DNA of 64,000 nt from Desulfosudis oleivorans Hxd3 (lineage in GTDB: Bacteria > Desulfobacterota > Desulfobacteria > Desulfobacterales > Desulfosudaceae): contig NC_009943.1 of the NCBI RefSeq assembly GCF_000018405.1, positions 3,351,001 through 3,415,000 of the forward strand, given 5' to 3'. A model generated the notes under the pieces. The model did no database searches. It worked only from the letters and a program-made list of their open reading frames with translations, and was not told the origin of the DNA. The position numbers and the translations under genes are program-made. This document shows, one piece after another, positions 36,855 to 45,691 of this stretch. The first letter of the stretch is position 1; every line of letters begins with the position of its first letter.

Positions 36855-38642
36855 TCATGCCGGAACGCGGATATGAAACGTTGTACCGTGGCCTTCCCGG
36901 CTCTCCACGGTGATGGTGCCGCCCAGACTCTCCACCAGCTTGTAGACAATGGCCAGGCCCAGGCCGGTGCCCCGGCTTCGGGTGGTAAAATAGGGATCGA
37001 AAATCTGCTCCATATCCTTTTCCGCAATGCCGTGGCCGGTATCTGTCACATCGATGGTCACGGTATCGTTGTTGTCGCCGTCGGACAGGGTGACGGTGAG
37101 GCGGCCCCCGCTCTCCATGGCGTCCACGGCATTTAAATACAGGTTGAGCAGCACCTGGTTGAGCCGGTCCCGGTCGGTGCGGATGACGGGCCGGGTCGTT
37201 TGAATGCGGGCCGTGGATTCTATACCCTTGTTGGTAAAATCGTTTTCCATCAGCCGCAGGGAATGCTCAATCAGCTCGCCGGGTTCTACCTCGGTTATCT
37301 CCAGGGAGACGGGCCGGGCAAACTCCAGAAGCTGGGTCACGGCCCGGTTGAGCCGTTCCACCTCGTAAATCATGGTGTCGGCGGTCTTCTTGTCCTGGTC
37401 CGAATCCGAAAACTTCTCCTTGAAATAGGTGGCAAACCCCTTGATGGAACTTAACGGGTTGCGGATTTCATGGGCCACGCCCGCGGCCAGCTTGCCGATG
37501 GCGGCCAGGCGGCGGCTGCGGGCCACCTCTTTTTCCAGGCGGCGCATGCCGGTAAGATCTTTTATCAGCAGCAGGTAGCCGGACACCCGGCCGCCTTCGT
37601 CCTGAATGGGGGAGGCCCCGATCTCCAGCACCCGGTCCACACCGTCCGGCCCCGGCACCTCCACCTCCTGGGAGACATTGCCTCCGTCCTGAACCACCTG
37701 GTCGGCCACCTGCCGCACCGGCGGCGGTAAACGGTCCATGTCCAGCGGGTCGTCATCCGTACGACAGGGCGCCATACCCAGAATCTCGGCGGCCCGGCGG
37801 TTGCACGACGTGATCTCCGGGCCGGGGCCGAAGGTGACCAGGCCGGCCGGCATGTTGGCCACCACCTCGTCGGAAAGGGCCTTGACACGGACAAAGGAGG
37901 AACGGGCCGACCGGTAGGCCTGAATGGAAAACAGCGCCAGCATGCCGGTGCACACGATCAGCAGCACCACCGTGCCGTTGAGGACTGCGCGGCGAATATA
38001 GGCGGACCGGGCCGCGTCCAGCCGGGTCATGTCAAAGCCGACAAAGATAAACTGGCGCACCGGGGGCTGGTCCATGTCCTGGAAAAAATGCATGGCGCAC
38101 CAGTCGTTGAACAGCCGCTTGTGCTCTCCGGGCGGCAGCCGGTCGATCATGCTTTTGAGCCGGCCCCGGACGGCAGGGGGCCGGTCCGGCGTAAACTGCT
38201 TGAATACCTCGAATACCGGCCCGTTGTCATGCTCCACGCGGCGGTGAGAAATTGTGGAGGGGGCCTGGTCCGCCGGAATCTCCGGGAAATTCTCATACCG
38301 GCTGCCCACCCGGTCCGGGTCGCTGTGGGCAAGGATGTCGCCGGTCTCATCGGTAATCAGCAGGTAGGCGATGTCTTCCTGCAGGGAAACCTCCATGAGC
38401 AGCCGCTGCACCTTTTCCGCGCCCCACATCATCATCACCACGCCAGTGCGGGTGCCGGCCTCAAAGGAGCGGATCAGGGCCGCGCCTTTGCCTTTCATGT
38501 TTTCCACCACCCGCTGGTCATGGGTACGGATGTTGTCGACCACCACGAATACGAAGATGGGCACGGCAATCAGAAGCACCCCCACGATGCCGAACAGAAA
38601 GATGCTTTTTAAGGAAACCGTTCGTCGCTGCCTGGACTTCAT
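36855..38642 (-). CDS. zraS: Membrane sensor histidine kinase, ZraS type
   Basis: A 595-residue kinase: membrane helix near residues 11-35, a periplasmic sensor of about 170 residues, a second helix near 205-230, a PAS domain (ALSDEVVANMPAGLVTFG), then a HisKA domain with GVAHEIRNPLSS carrying the phospho-His, and a HATPase domain with DTGHGIAEKD and GTGLGLAIVYK. Its likely partner is the response regulator that follows with a 4-base overlap option. The start ATG at 38642 is used since a frame to 38681 has no site. A sigma-54-like promoter lies about 75 bases upstream. The signal may be zinc or envelope stress by analogy with ZraS. Confidence 0.87.
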   Translation of the reverse strand: MKSRQRRTVSLKSIFLFGIVGVLLIAVPIFVFVVVDNIRTHDQRVVENMKGKGAALIRSFEAGTRTGVVMMMWGAEKVQRLLMEVSLQEDIAYLLITDETGDILAHSDPDRVGSRYENFPEIPADQAPSTISHRRVEHDNGPVFEVFKQFTPDRPPAVRGRLKSMIDRLPPGEHKRLFNDWCAMHFFQDMDQPPVRQFIFVGFDMTRLDAARSAYIRRAVLNGTVVLLIVCTGMLALFSIQAYRSARSSFVRVKALSDEVVANMPAGLVTFGPGPEITSCNRRAAEILGMAPCRTDDDPLDMDRLPPPVRQVADQVVQDGGNVSQEVEVPGPDGVDRVLEIGASPIQDEGGRVSGYLLLIKDLTGMRRLEKEVARSRRLAAIGKLAAGVAHEIRNPLSSIKGFATYFKEKFSDSDQDKKTADTMIYEVERLNRAVTQLLEFARPVSLEITEVEPGELIEHSLRLMENDFTNKGIESTARIQTTRPVIRTDRDRLNQVLLNLYLNAVDAMESGGRLTVTLSDGDNNDTVTIDVTDTGHGIAEKDMEQIFDPYFTTRSRGTGLGLAIVYKLVESLGGTITVESREGHGTTFHIRVPA

Positions 38643-38716
38643 AGTTTCAGAACCTTTAAATATTGATAAACGGCCCTGCATGGCCCGGCCGGTACAGGGA
38701 CTGACGGAGTCGGTTA

Positions 38717-38732
38717 TGCAAGAGAGGTGCCT
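38717..38732 (-). promoter_or_regulatory. Sigma-54 promoter for zraSR-like genes
   Basis: On the minus strand AGGCACCTCTCTTGCA has the invariant GG (-24) and GC (-12) with the correct 10-base interval; consensus is TGGCACN5TTGCW. It points toward the kinase gene. Confidence 0.6.
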
Positions 38733-38844
38733 TTATGTATTGAAAGCCTCCTGGCGGACCAATATAGGGGCTCGCTCTTACAGCTTCAATTGAAAGGGCC
38801 GGTTGCCTCCATTTCCGGCGGCCCCGCCGTTGTCCGAAAACTAC

Positions 38845-38859
38845 GGGTAAATTTTACCC
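38845..38859. promoter_or_regulatory. Candidate ZraR-type enhancer (perfect 15-base palindrome)
   Basis: GGGTAAATTTTACCC: a 7-base arm repeated inverted around one central base. It lies about 120 bp from each of the two divergent sigma-54 promoters, the usual enhancer distance, and resembles the GAGTAAAAATGAC-type site described for E. coli ZraR. Confidence 0.65.
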
Positions 38860-38979
38860 ATATGGATACAAAAGGGTGCATAAAAAATATCCGGATTTAA
38901 GAAAACCTTACCGCCTTTACGGAAGGAAATCAACAAAAAACAATTTCAAAAACAGATTCTTATAAAAATTATTGCTGTC

Positions 38980-38995
38980 TGGCACGGGCCTTGCT
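38980..38995 (+). promoter_or_regulatory. Sigma-54 promoter for the zraP-like gene
   Basis: TGGCACGGGCCTTGCT is a full match to the -24/-12 consensus (TGGCACG-N4-TTGCW). The predicted start is near 39006, about 69 bases ahead of the start codon. Confidence 0.85.
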
Positions 38996-39074
38996 ATTCA
39001 GATAGGCAATTGAAAAATCGAAAATCAAAATTAACTTTATAAAACCGGCAAATCCGGTCTGAAAGGAGAAGTAA

Positions 39075-39557
39075 ATGAAAAAGAGAGCACTGACAGCGGT
39101 TGTGGCGTTGTTTGTGATGGCCCTGGCCACTTACGGTTTTGCCTGGGGTCCGGACCGTTCAGGAGACTGTCCCCGGTTTCGTGGGCAAGGCGCGGAGGAA
39201 GGGGCCAATGCCCGGTCCCCGTGGAAAAGCGACCTGACGGAAGAGCAGCAGAAAGCGCTGGACGGGCTGAATCAGAAATTCATTGATGACACCGTGGATC
39301 TTCGCATCAGTATAAATACGGCGTCCGACAAGCTGGCCCTGCTGATGGAGACCTCCAAGCCGGACCGCCAGCAGATCAAAAAGCTGGTAAAAGAGATCTC
39401 TGAGCTCAAGGGAAAGCTTGCCGAAAAACATGTGGACTATCTGATGGAAGCCCGTGAGATAGCCCCTGAAGCAGGTAAACGGTTTGGTGTTGGAAAAGGA
39501 GCATGTGGTTTTGGTTTTCAGGGCCGGTCCCCCGGTCCTGGATTGTGCCGGAATTAG
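39075..39557 (+). CDS. zraP: ZraP/Spy-like periplasmic chaperone
   Basis: A 160-residue secreted protein with a clean signal peptide (KKRALTAVVALFVMALATYGFA). The mature part begins with a Cys/Arg segment (GDCPRFRGQ) and has a helical, charged core with LTEEQQKALDGLNQKF and ELKGKLAEKHVDYL, as in the heavy-metal resistance CpxP/ZraP/Spy family of zinc-binding envelope chaperones. It ends with Gly-rich sequence containing two Cys. The ATG at 39075 has AAGGAGAAG upstream. It is divergent from zraSR, reproducing the zraP-zraSR arrangement, and has a consensus sigma-54 promoter. Confidence 0.82.
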   Translation: MKKRALTAVVALFVMALATYGFAWGPDRSGDCPRFRGQGAEEGANARSPWKSDLTEEQQKALDGLNQKFIDDTVDLRISINTASDKLALLMETSKPDRQQIKKLVKEISELKGKLAEKHVDYLMEAREIAPEAGKRFGVGKGACGFGFQGRSPGPGLCRN

Positions 39558-39576
39558 CAATCCGGTAATGGCGCGC

Positions 39577-39704
39577 GGCTGTGCCGGTCTCCTCCCCTGC
39601 GGCACAGCCTCCCCCCAACGCCATTGCCTTGCAACCGGCTCCTCCTGGCTGTGCCCTCTGCCTCCCCCCCCTCCCCCTCAAACGCGCGGGGGGCACAGCC
39701 TTTT
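39577..39704 (+). terminator. Two tandem hairpins after zraP
   Basis: Four alternating copies of GGCTGTGCC and its complement GGCACAGCC: 39577-39586 with 39600-39609 (13-base loop) and 39647-39655 with 39692-39700, the last followed by TTTT. Loops are nearly all pyrimidine. The second hairpin is a likely rho-independent terminator for zraP. The rest of the gap to 40048 contains a CTTCGT-rich repeat (about 39800-39840) and no gene. Confidence 0.5.
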
Positions 39705-40048
39705 CCTTAAAAAACCGCACACCATCTCCCGCCTTCACTTTTACGCTTGTTCTTAATCGACTTCGTTCCGGTTTGAAAAGTTTCTCTCATTCGAACACCT
39801 TCTTCGTGGTCTTCGTTTTCTTCGCGACCTTTGTGTTCAAACCGGCTGGCCGGCCAGCCTGACAGGTCTTTGATTGACACAAAGTCCCGGAGGCAAAACG
39901 CCATTTAACAAAAATCATGTGCTTCGGCAAAAAAACTGGTTTTTTCACCATGCCTCATGTAAGATACCGCCATGAAGCTGTAAAAAAACCTGTAAGCATT
40001 CTGTTTTTAATATACAATCCGACATTTAAGAAAAGGAGGGTGCATCCC

Positions 40049-40432
40049 ATGTCGAAAAAACGCATTCTCGTGGTGGATGACGAACCCGATTTCGTCATGC
40101 TGGTGAAAAAATACTTGGAAAAGGCGGGCTTCCAGGTGGAAATGGCCTTCAACGGCGTTGAGGCCCTGGAAAAGGTCCATGCCAACCCGCCGGACGGTAT
40201 GGTGCTGGACGTGATGATGCCGGAAAAAGACGGCTACGAGGTGTGCGCGGAACTCAAAGGGGATGAGAAGTACGCCGATATTCCCATTGTGCTGCTGACC
40301 GCCGTGGCTGACCACGTCAGCTCTACCCGCTACTCCCACTTTGACGGCATTTCCATGAAAGCCGACGACTATCTGCCCAAGCCCGCCTCCGCTGAAGACA
40401 TCTGCGAAAGCGTCAAAAGCCTGGTAGACTAA
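40049..40432 (+). CDS. Stand-alone response regulator receiver protein
   Basis: A 127-residue protein consisting only of a CheY-like receiver: acidic pair in VVDDEPDF, phospho-acceptor Asp in GMVLDVMMPEKDGYEV, Thr in LLTAVADH and Lys in YLPKPAS. It has no output domain, so it must act by protein contact or as a phosphate relay. The ATG at 40049 follows AAGGAGG; a frame from 39917 adds unlikely residues. It converges with the hybrid kinase gene, with a shared terminator-like hairpin between. A partner among the two kinases nearby is likely but not shown. Confidence 0.88.
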   Translation: MSKKRILVVDDEPDFVMLVKKYLEKAGFQVEMAFNGVEALEKVHANPPDGMVLDVMMPEKDGYEVCAELKGDEKYADIPIVLLTAVADHVSSTRYSHFDGISMKADDYLPKPASAEDICESVKSLVD

Positions 40433-40440
40433 AACAGACC

Positions 40441-40469
40441 GGGCCGGAAAGCGTTAAACTTTCCGGCCC
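40441..40469. terminator. Bidirectional hairpin between converging genes
   Basis: GGGCCGGAAAG (40441-40451) pairs with CTTTCCGGCCC (40459-40469) across a 7-base loop, between the receiver gene stop (40432) and the kinase gene stop (40485). The T tract on either side is weak. Confidence 0.55.
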
Positions 40470-40484
40470 CTTGTGTCTGCCGGA

Positions 40485-41963
40485 CTAAACGTTTCTGGGC
40501 GCCGGCAGCCTGACGGTAAAGGTGCTGCCCTTGCCGGGCTGGCTCGCAAGGTCAATGGTGCCGCCCATCTGCTCCACCAGCCCTTTCACAATGGGCAGGC
40601 CCAGGCCGGTGCCCGTGATAAACCGGGTGTTCTCGTCCTTGACCCGGAAAAACTTTTCAAAAATCTTCTCCCTGTGCTGCTCGGCGACACCGAACCCGGT
40701 ATCCGCCACAGACACCCTGAAAAACCCATCCTCCATGTCGGCCCGCACCACAACGGAACCGCCGTTGCCCGTGTATTGAAGGGCGTTGGCCACCAGGTTG
40801 CCAAAGATGCTTTCAAGGGCCAGGGGGTCGGCGGTCAGCTCGGGAAACGGCCCGGTCCCCAGCTCCAGGGAAAGCCTCTGCTCTCTGGCCGCGGCCCGGG
40901 ACTGCATGAAGTCCACGATGCTGGCAAGCAGGTTTTCCAGCCGGATCGGCTGAATGTTGTGTGTCACGCCGCCGGACTCGATGCGGGACAGATCCAGCAG
41001 GTCCCCGATCAGGGCGATCAGGCCGCCGGTCTTCTCCTTGGCCCGGGAAAGGATGTACTGATCCTCGTTGTCGTCGTTTTCTTCGGCCATGTCCCGCAGC
41101 ACCGCGCCCAGCTGCTCGTGAATGGTGGAGAGCGGGGACCGGAGTTCGTGGGACACCTTGGCCACGAACTCGGACTTGAGTTGATCGAGCAGCTTGATGG
41201 AGGTGATGTCGCCCAGGGTCACCACCGTGCCGATGCACTCGCCGGTTTCGGCCTGGACCGGGCGGCCCCGGGCAATAAGATACTTTTCCCCGCCGATGCT
41301 CAGTTCGTGGGTAAACAGGTCGGCGGCGCCGCCGTTATCGCCCCTGGCCGTGCGCCGCACCATGTCGCAAAGCACCGGATCTTCGATGTAAGTGGCGATG
41401 TCGGCACCGGGAGCGGTTTCCGGTGCCAGCCCCACCAGCAGCTTGAACGACGGATTCATCAGCACCACGGTACCGTTTTTATCGGTAACCGCCACGCCGG
41501 TGGGAAGGGACTCCACAATGGCGCTGATCCGGCTCTTTTCCGTGCCCAGGTCGGCCAGGGTCCGGCTCCGCTCCAGGGCCAGCTGCTCGGTCTCATGGAT
41601 CAGGCGAATCTTGTCCAGTGCCCGTTCCACCACGATGCGCAGCTGGGCCGGGTCAAAGGGCTTTGGAATAAAGTCGTAGGCCCCCTGTTTCATGGCCTCG
41701 ATGGCGGTCTCCACCGTGGCAAAGCCGGTGATCACGATCACCAGGATATCCCGCTCCTGCTGCTGAATCTCCCGCAACACATCCATGCCGTCGATGCCGG
41801 GCATCTTCAGATCCAACAGCAGCACGTCAAAAAACTCCCGGCCCAGCAGCTCCAGGGCCTCGTGGCCGTTCGCCGCCATGGACACTTCACAGTCCAGGCG
41901 CCGGAGCACGCGGACACACCCCTCGCGGATATCCTTTTCGTCATCCACCACCAGAATCTTCAT
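40485..41963 (-). CDS. Hybrid signalling protein: receiver-PAS-histidine kinase
   Basis: A 492-residue soluble protein. Residues 1-125 form a receiver with phospho-acceptor Asp in DVLLLDLKMPGIDG and the FIPKPFD Lys; a helical linker leads to a PAS domain (ISAIVESLPTGVAVTD), then HisKA with KVSHELRSPLS and HATPase with DTGFGVAEQ and GTGLGLPIVKG. The receiver-first order suggests it takes phosphate from another kinase, probably the one upstream, before signalling onward. The ATG at 41963 starts 7 bases after that gene; the frame to 42083 is inside it. Confidence 0.87.
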   Translation of the reverse strand: MKILVVDDEKDIREGCVRVLRRLDCEVSMAANGHEALELLGREFFDVLLLDLKMPGIDGMDVLREIQQQERDILVIVITGFATVETAIEAMKQGAYDFIPKPFDPAQLRIVVERALDKIRLIHETEQLALERSRTLADLGTEKSRISAIVESLPTGVAVTDKNGTVVLMNPSFKLLVGLAPETAPGADIATYIEDPVLCDMVRRTARGDNGGAADLFTHELSIGGEKYLIARGRPVQAETGECIGTVVTLGDITSIKLLDQLKSEFVAKVSHELRSPLSTIHEQLGAVLRDMAEENDDNEDQYILSRAKEKTGGLIALIGDLLDLSRIESGGVTHNIQPIRLENLLASIVDFMQSRAAAREQRLSLELGTGPFPELTADPLALESIFGNLVANALQYTGNGGSVVVRADMEDGFFRVSVADTGFGVAEQHREKIFEKFFRVKDENTRFITGTGLGLPIVKGLVEQMGGTIDLASQPGKGSTFTVRLPAPRNV

Positions 41964-41970
41964 GCGTTGC

Positions 41971-43458
41971 CTATCGTCCACTCTCGTCCTCTCCTTGTCC
42001 CGAATAGGCCGGCAGCTCCACTCTGAAAACAGCGCCCCGTTCAGGTTTGTTGGCGGCGGACACCCGTCCGCCGTGATCATCAATAATGCTGTAAACCAGG
42101 CTCAGGCCCAGGCCCGTGCCCTTGCCCTCGTCCTTGGTCGTATAAAAAGGCTCAAAGATACGGGGCAGGGTGTCGGCCGGAATACCGGGGCCGGTGTCGG
42201 CGATCTCCACCGTCACCATTTCGCCCATGGCCGACGCGCCGGTGGTGATGGTCAGCTCGCCCTTGCCTTCCATGGCCTGGGCCGCGTTGAGAATAATATT
42301 CATGAACACGTGATTGAGCTGCTGCACGTCCGCATCCACCCACAGGGCCGTGTCGGCAAACCGCTTCTCAATGGTGATGTCATGAAACAGGGTCTGGTTT
42401 TCAAGCAGAAACAGGGTACGGGCCACGCTCTGGTTCACATCCACCATGGTCCGCTGCTGGCGGGTCTGGCGGGCGAACTCCAGCAACTCCCGCACGATGT
42501 CGCTGCTGCGCTGGGCGTCCCGCAGAATGCGATGAATATCCTCGGTGACCTCCCTGCTCAGGTCATAGTCCTCCAGCAGCAGCTTGGCGTACAGCATGAT
42601 GCCACCCAGGGGGTTGTTGAGCTGGTGGGCCACGCCCGCGGCCAGCTTGCCCAGGGAGGACATCTTTTCGGCCTGCAGAAGCTGGGTCTGGGTCTTCTGA
42701 AGGTCGGCCTTGATGCGCAGGTCCTCGGTCATGTCATGAAAAAACCCGATGGAGGCGATCTCCTTTTCCCCCTCGTACACAATGGAAGCGTTCAACAGGA
42801 TGGGCACCGTGCCCCCGTCCTTTCTCAGGGCGTCCACCTGAAAGGACTTGAGTTTGCCTTCGCCGCCATGGTCCGGGCTGCGCATCATTCGCATGATCTC
42901 ACGGGCCCCGTCACCCGGATAGATGTTGCGAATATCCAGGCTGTTTAGCGCCTCGTCCACCGTGTAGCCCGAGATCTCGGAAGCGGCCTCGTTGAAGATG
43001 ATCACCTTGCCGGTTTTATCCGCGGCGATCACGCCGTCCACGGAACTTAAGATCAGGTTGCGCAAGAAGGCGTTGGACATCTCCAGCCGGCCTCGAATCT
43101 CGCCCAGCACGGTAACGTCGAAATCAATCATCACCAGGGCTTCAATGCGGTCCCCGTCAAAAATGGGATAGGAGTAAAAGCACGACCCGTCGCCGGCGAT
43201 CTCAAAAGTGCCCCGGGTCACGCCGGACAGGGCCGGCCGCTTGCTGCGCAGCACCTCGCTGGCCATGCAGGTCTGGCAGGGCGTATCCCGGTTGCAGAAC
43301 ACCTCGTAGCATTTTTTGCCCTCCAGGGGTTCTCCCACCAGCAGCCCGGTAAAGGTGTTGGCCACCAGAATGGTATAGTCCGGAGAGATGATAAAAAACT
43401 TCCGCTGGGACGCATCAATGGACTTGATTAACAGTTCTTTTTGCGCATCGGTTCGCAT
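41971..43458 (-). CDS. PAS-domain sensor histidine kinase
   Basis: A 495-residue soluble kinase with two PAS domains. The first (about 10-120) holds a Cys cluster CNRDTPCQTC, which could bind a metal, Fe-S or heme-type cofactor or act as a thiol switch. The second (about 130-250) starts NLILSSVDGVIAADKTG. HisKA follows with GVAHQLNNPLGG (phospho-His) and HATPase with DTGPGIPAD and GTGLGLSLVYS. No membrane helices, so the signal is cytoplasmic. The ATG at 43458 has GGAAGGGAA upstream. It is the first gene of a two-gene unit with the hybrid kinase. Confidence 0.87.
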   Translation of the reverse strand: MRTDAQKELLIKSIDASQRKFFIISPDYTILVANTFTGLLVGEPLEGKKCYEVFCNRDTPCQTCMASEVLRSKRPALSGVTRGTFEIAGDGSCFYSYPIFDGDRIEALVMIDFDVTVLGEIRGRLEMSNAFLRNLILSSVDGVIAADKTGKVIIFNEAASEISGYTVDEALNSLDIRNIYPGDGAREIMRMMRSPDHGGEGKLKSFQVDALRKDGGTVPILLNASIVYEGEKEIASIGFFHDMTEDLRIKADLQKTQTQLLQAEKMSSLGKLAAGVAHQLNNPLGGIMLYAKLLLEDYDLSREVTEDIHRILRDAQRSSDIVRELLEFARQTRQQRTMVDVNQSVARTLFLLENQTLFHDITIEKRFADTALWVDADVQQLNHVFMNIILNAAQAMEGKGELTITTGASAMGEMVTVEIADTGPGIPADTLPRIFEPFYTTKDEGKGTGLGLSLVYSIIDDHGGRVSAANKPERGAVFRVELPAYSGQGEDESGR

Positions 43459-43511
43459 AGGCGTTCCCTTCCCGCGGTTATTGAAAGATAACATCTTATT
43501 TATTTTAATGA

Positions 43512-43538
43512 ATTATACTATTTTTTGCGGTTGTGCAA
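43512..43538 (-). promoter_or_regulatory. Promoter for the kinase pair
   Basis: A perfect -10 TATAAT (43512-43517) on the minus strand, with a -35-like TTGCAC (43533-43538) at a slightly short 15-bp spacing, about 54 bases before the kinase start. Confidence 0.5.
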
Positions 43539-43643
43539 ACATTTTTGCCTTGAATTTTCCCGGCAAATGGCGTAATCAGGCCCTATTGTGACGCCGTACC
43601 CACGGCGGCACTCACTTGATTGACAAGGCTTGGAGGCCATAAC

Positions 43644-45242
43644 ATGACGATGAAAGTGCTTGTATCCGACACCATTGACGCGTCCGGCGTATCCCGCCTG
43701 GAGAACGAATCCGGCTTTGCCGTTGACGTTAAAACCGGGCTTCCCCCGGAGGAACTGAAATCCATTATTGGACAGTACGACGCCCTGATCATTCGCAGCG
43801 CCACCAAGGTGACCGCCGATATTCTCGAAGCGGGTGCCCCGAAGCTCAAGGCCGTGGCCCGGGCCGGCATCGGCCTGGACAACGTGGATATTCCCGCGGC
43901 TACCAAGCACGGCGTGGCCGTGATGAACACGCCGGAAGGCAACGTGGTGACAACGGCGGAGCACACCATTGCCATGATGATGGCCCTGACCCGCAACATT
44001 CCCCAGGGGACCCTCTCCCTGCGGTCCGGCCAGTGGGAAAAGAAAAAACTCCAGGGCCGGGAGGTGTTCAACAAGACCCTGGGCGTGATCGGTTTCGGCA
44101 AAATCGGTTCCATCGTGGCCGACCGGGCCCGCCAGCTCAAGATGAACGTTATTGTCTTTGACCCCAACATCGCCCGGACCACCATTGAAAATGAAGGGTT
44201 CGAGTATGTCTCTTTAGACGACCTTTTTGCCCGGGCCGACTACATCACCGTCCATGTACCCAAGCTCAAGCAGACCGTGGGGCTTTTAAACAAGGCCGCC
44301 TTTGAAAAGATGAAAACCGGCGTGATGGTTCTCAACTGCGCCCGGGGCGGCATTGTGGATGAGGCCGACCTGTACGACGCCCTGATGTCGGGCAGGGTGG
44401 CGGCCGCGGCCCTGGACGTGTTTGTGACAGAACCGCCCGGTGAGCACCCCCTGCTCAAGCTGGACAACGTGATCGCCACGCCCCATCTGGGCGCCTCTAC
44501 CAAGGAGGCCCAGGTCAACGTGGCCGAGGCCGCGGCCCACCAGATCATTGAGTTCCTCAAAAACAACACGGTGATCAACGCCGTCAACCTGCCGGCCGTG
44601 TCCGGCGACCTGCTGGAAAAACTGTCGCCCTTCACTACCCTGGCCGACCGCATGGGCCGCCTGCTGGCCCAATTTTCAGGGGCCAACATCACCGAAATCA
44701 AGATTGAATACAACGGTGACTTTCAGGGCCTGGACCTGGCGCCGGTCACCACCGCCGCGGTCAAGGGCCTGCTCACGCCCCTGGTGGCCTACCAGGTCAA
44801 CTCGGTAAACGCCGCCTCCCTGGCCGGAGAGATGGGCATTGCCATCACCACCCGCAGCGAAACCCTTCCCATCGACTACACCAGCCTGATCACCATCAGC
44901 GTGACCTCCGGCGCCGGCACCCACACCGTGGCCGGCACCATCTTTGGCAAAAAGGAGGCGCGGGTGGTCCGGATCAACGACTTCCGGCTGGAGATGATTC
45001 CTACAAAAGGCCATTTTGCCATCATTCACAACCTGGACAAGCCCGGCGCCATCGGCAGCATCGGCACCACCCTGGGCACCTTCGGCGTCAACATCGAGCG
45101 CATGCAGGTGGGCCAGCAGGGCGACACCCTGCGCAACATCATCTTCCTGAGAACCGGATCGCGCATTCCCGACGATGCCCTGGCGGCCGTAAAAGAGCTG
45201 CCCCTGGTCAAGGATGTGACGGTTTTTGAGCTTGACGAATAG
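43644..45242 (+). CDS. serA: D-3-phosphoglycerate dehydrogenase
   Basis: A 532-residue long-form SerA, the NAD-dependent first step of serine synthesis. The substrate domain opens MKVLVSDTIDASG; the Rossmann loop GFGKIG lies at 150-155; NCARGGIVDE and the C-terminal-side HLGAST contain the catalytic Arg and His; an intervening ASB domain and a C-terminal ACT domain (IIHNLDKPGAIGSIG) complete the type I architecture that is often feedback-inhibited by serine. The ATG at 43644 has GGAGG 8 bases upstream. Confidence 0.96.
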   Translation: MTMKVLVSDTIDASGVSRLENESGFAVDVKTGLPPEELKSIIGQYDALIIRSATKVTADILEAGAPKLKAVARAGIGLDNVDIPAATKHGVAVMNTPEGNVVTTAEHTIAMMMALTRNIPQGTLSLRSGQWEKKKLQGREVFNKTLGVIGFGKIGSIVADRARQLKMNVIVFDPNIARTTIENEGFEYVSLDDLFARADYITVHVPKLKQTVGLLNKAAFEKMKTGVMVLNCARGGIVDEADLYDALMSGRVAAAALDVFVTEPPGEHPLLKLDNVIATPHLGASTKEAQVNVAEAAAHQIIEFLKNNTVINAVNLPAVSGDLLEKLSPFTTLADRMGRLLAQFSGANITEIKIEYNGDFQGLDLAPVTTAAVKGLLTPLVAYQVNSVNAASLAGEMGIAITTRSETLPIDYTSLITISVTSGAGTHTVAGTIFGKKEARVVRINDFRLEMIPTKGHFAIIHNLDKPGAIGSIGTTLGTFGVNIERMQVGQQGDTLRNIIFLRTGSRIPDDALAAVKELPLVKDVTVFELDE

Positions 45243-45364
45243 CAAACCGGTCTTACATTTCTATTGATATACCGCCCCCGGCCGGTGTGTGCGGCCCGTG
45301 GATCAACACCCGCAGGCAATGCCCGTGCCGGTTGCATGACCGCATACGACAAGGAGTAATCCCC

Positions 45365-45691
45365 ATGACCGCTGCAGAATCCCAGGACTTTGTTCTCAAG
45401 GAAGACGACAAGAACAAGTCCCAAAAAACGGAAAGCCGGCTTCCGGCCATCAATTTTTCCACCTTTGTCTTTTCCCTCAACTCATCGGCCTTGGTACACC
45501 TGGGCGTCATTGCCGACCCCGTGTCCGGCAAAACAGAGAAAAACCTGGCCGTGGCCAAACATACCATCGACATTATCGGTATGCTGAAGGAGAAAACCGC
45601 CGGAAACCTGACCGATGATGAAAAAGGACTGCTGGAAACGGCTTTGCGCGACCTGAGAATTCTTTACGTAAAGGAGAAGGACAGCAAATGA
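45365..45691 (+). CDS. DUF1844 family protein
   Basis: A 108-residue cytoplasmic protein with the DUF1844 pattern: a charged N-terminus, then INFSTFVFSLNSSALVHLG and NLAVAKHTIDIIGMLKEKT, ending in a helical KGLLETALRDLRILYV. The function of the family is not established. The ATG at 45365 has AAGGAG upstream; a frame from 45287 adds unlikely residues. Its stop overlaps the start of the Do-family protease gene by 4 bases (ATGA), so the two are translated together, an association that may indicate an envelope-related role. Confidence 0.85.
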   Translation: MTAAESQDFVLKEDDKNKSQKTESRLPAINFSTFVFSLNSSALVHLGVIADPVSGKTEKNLAVAKHTIDIIGMLKEKTAGNLTDDEKGLLETALRDLRILYVKEKDSK

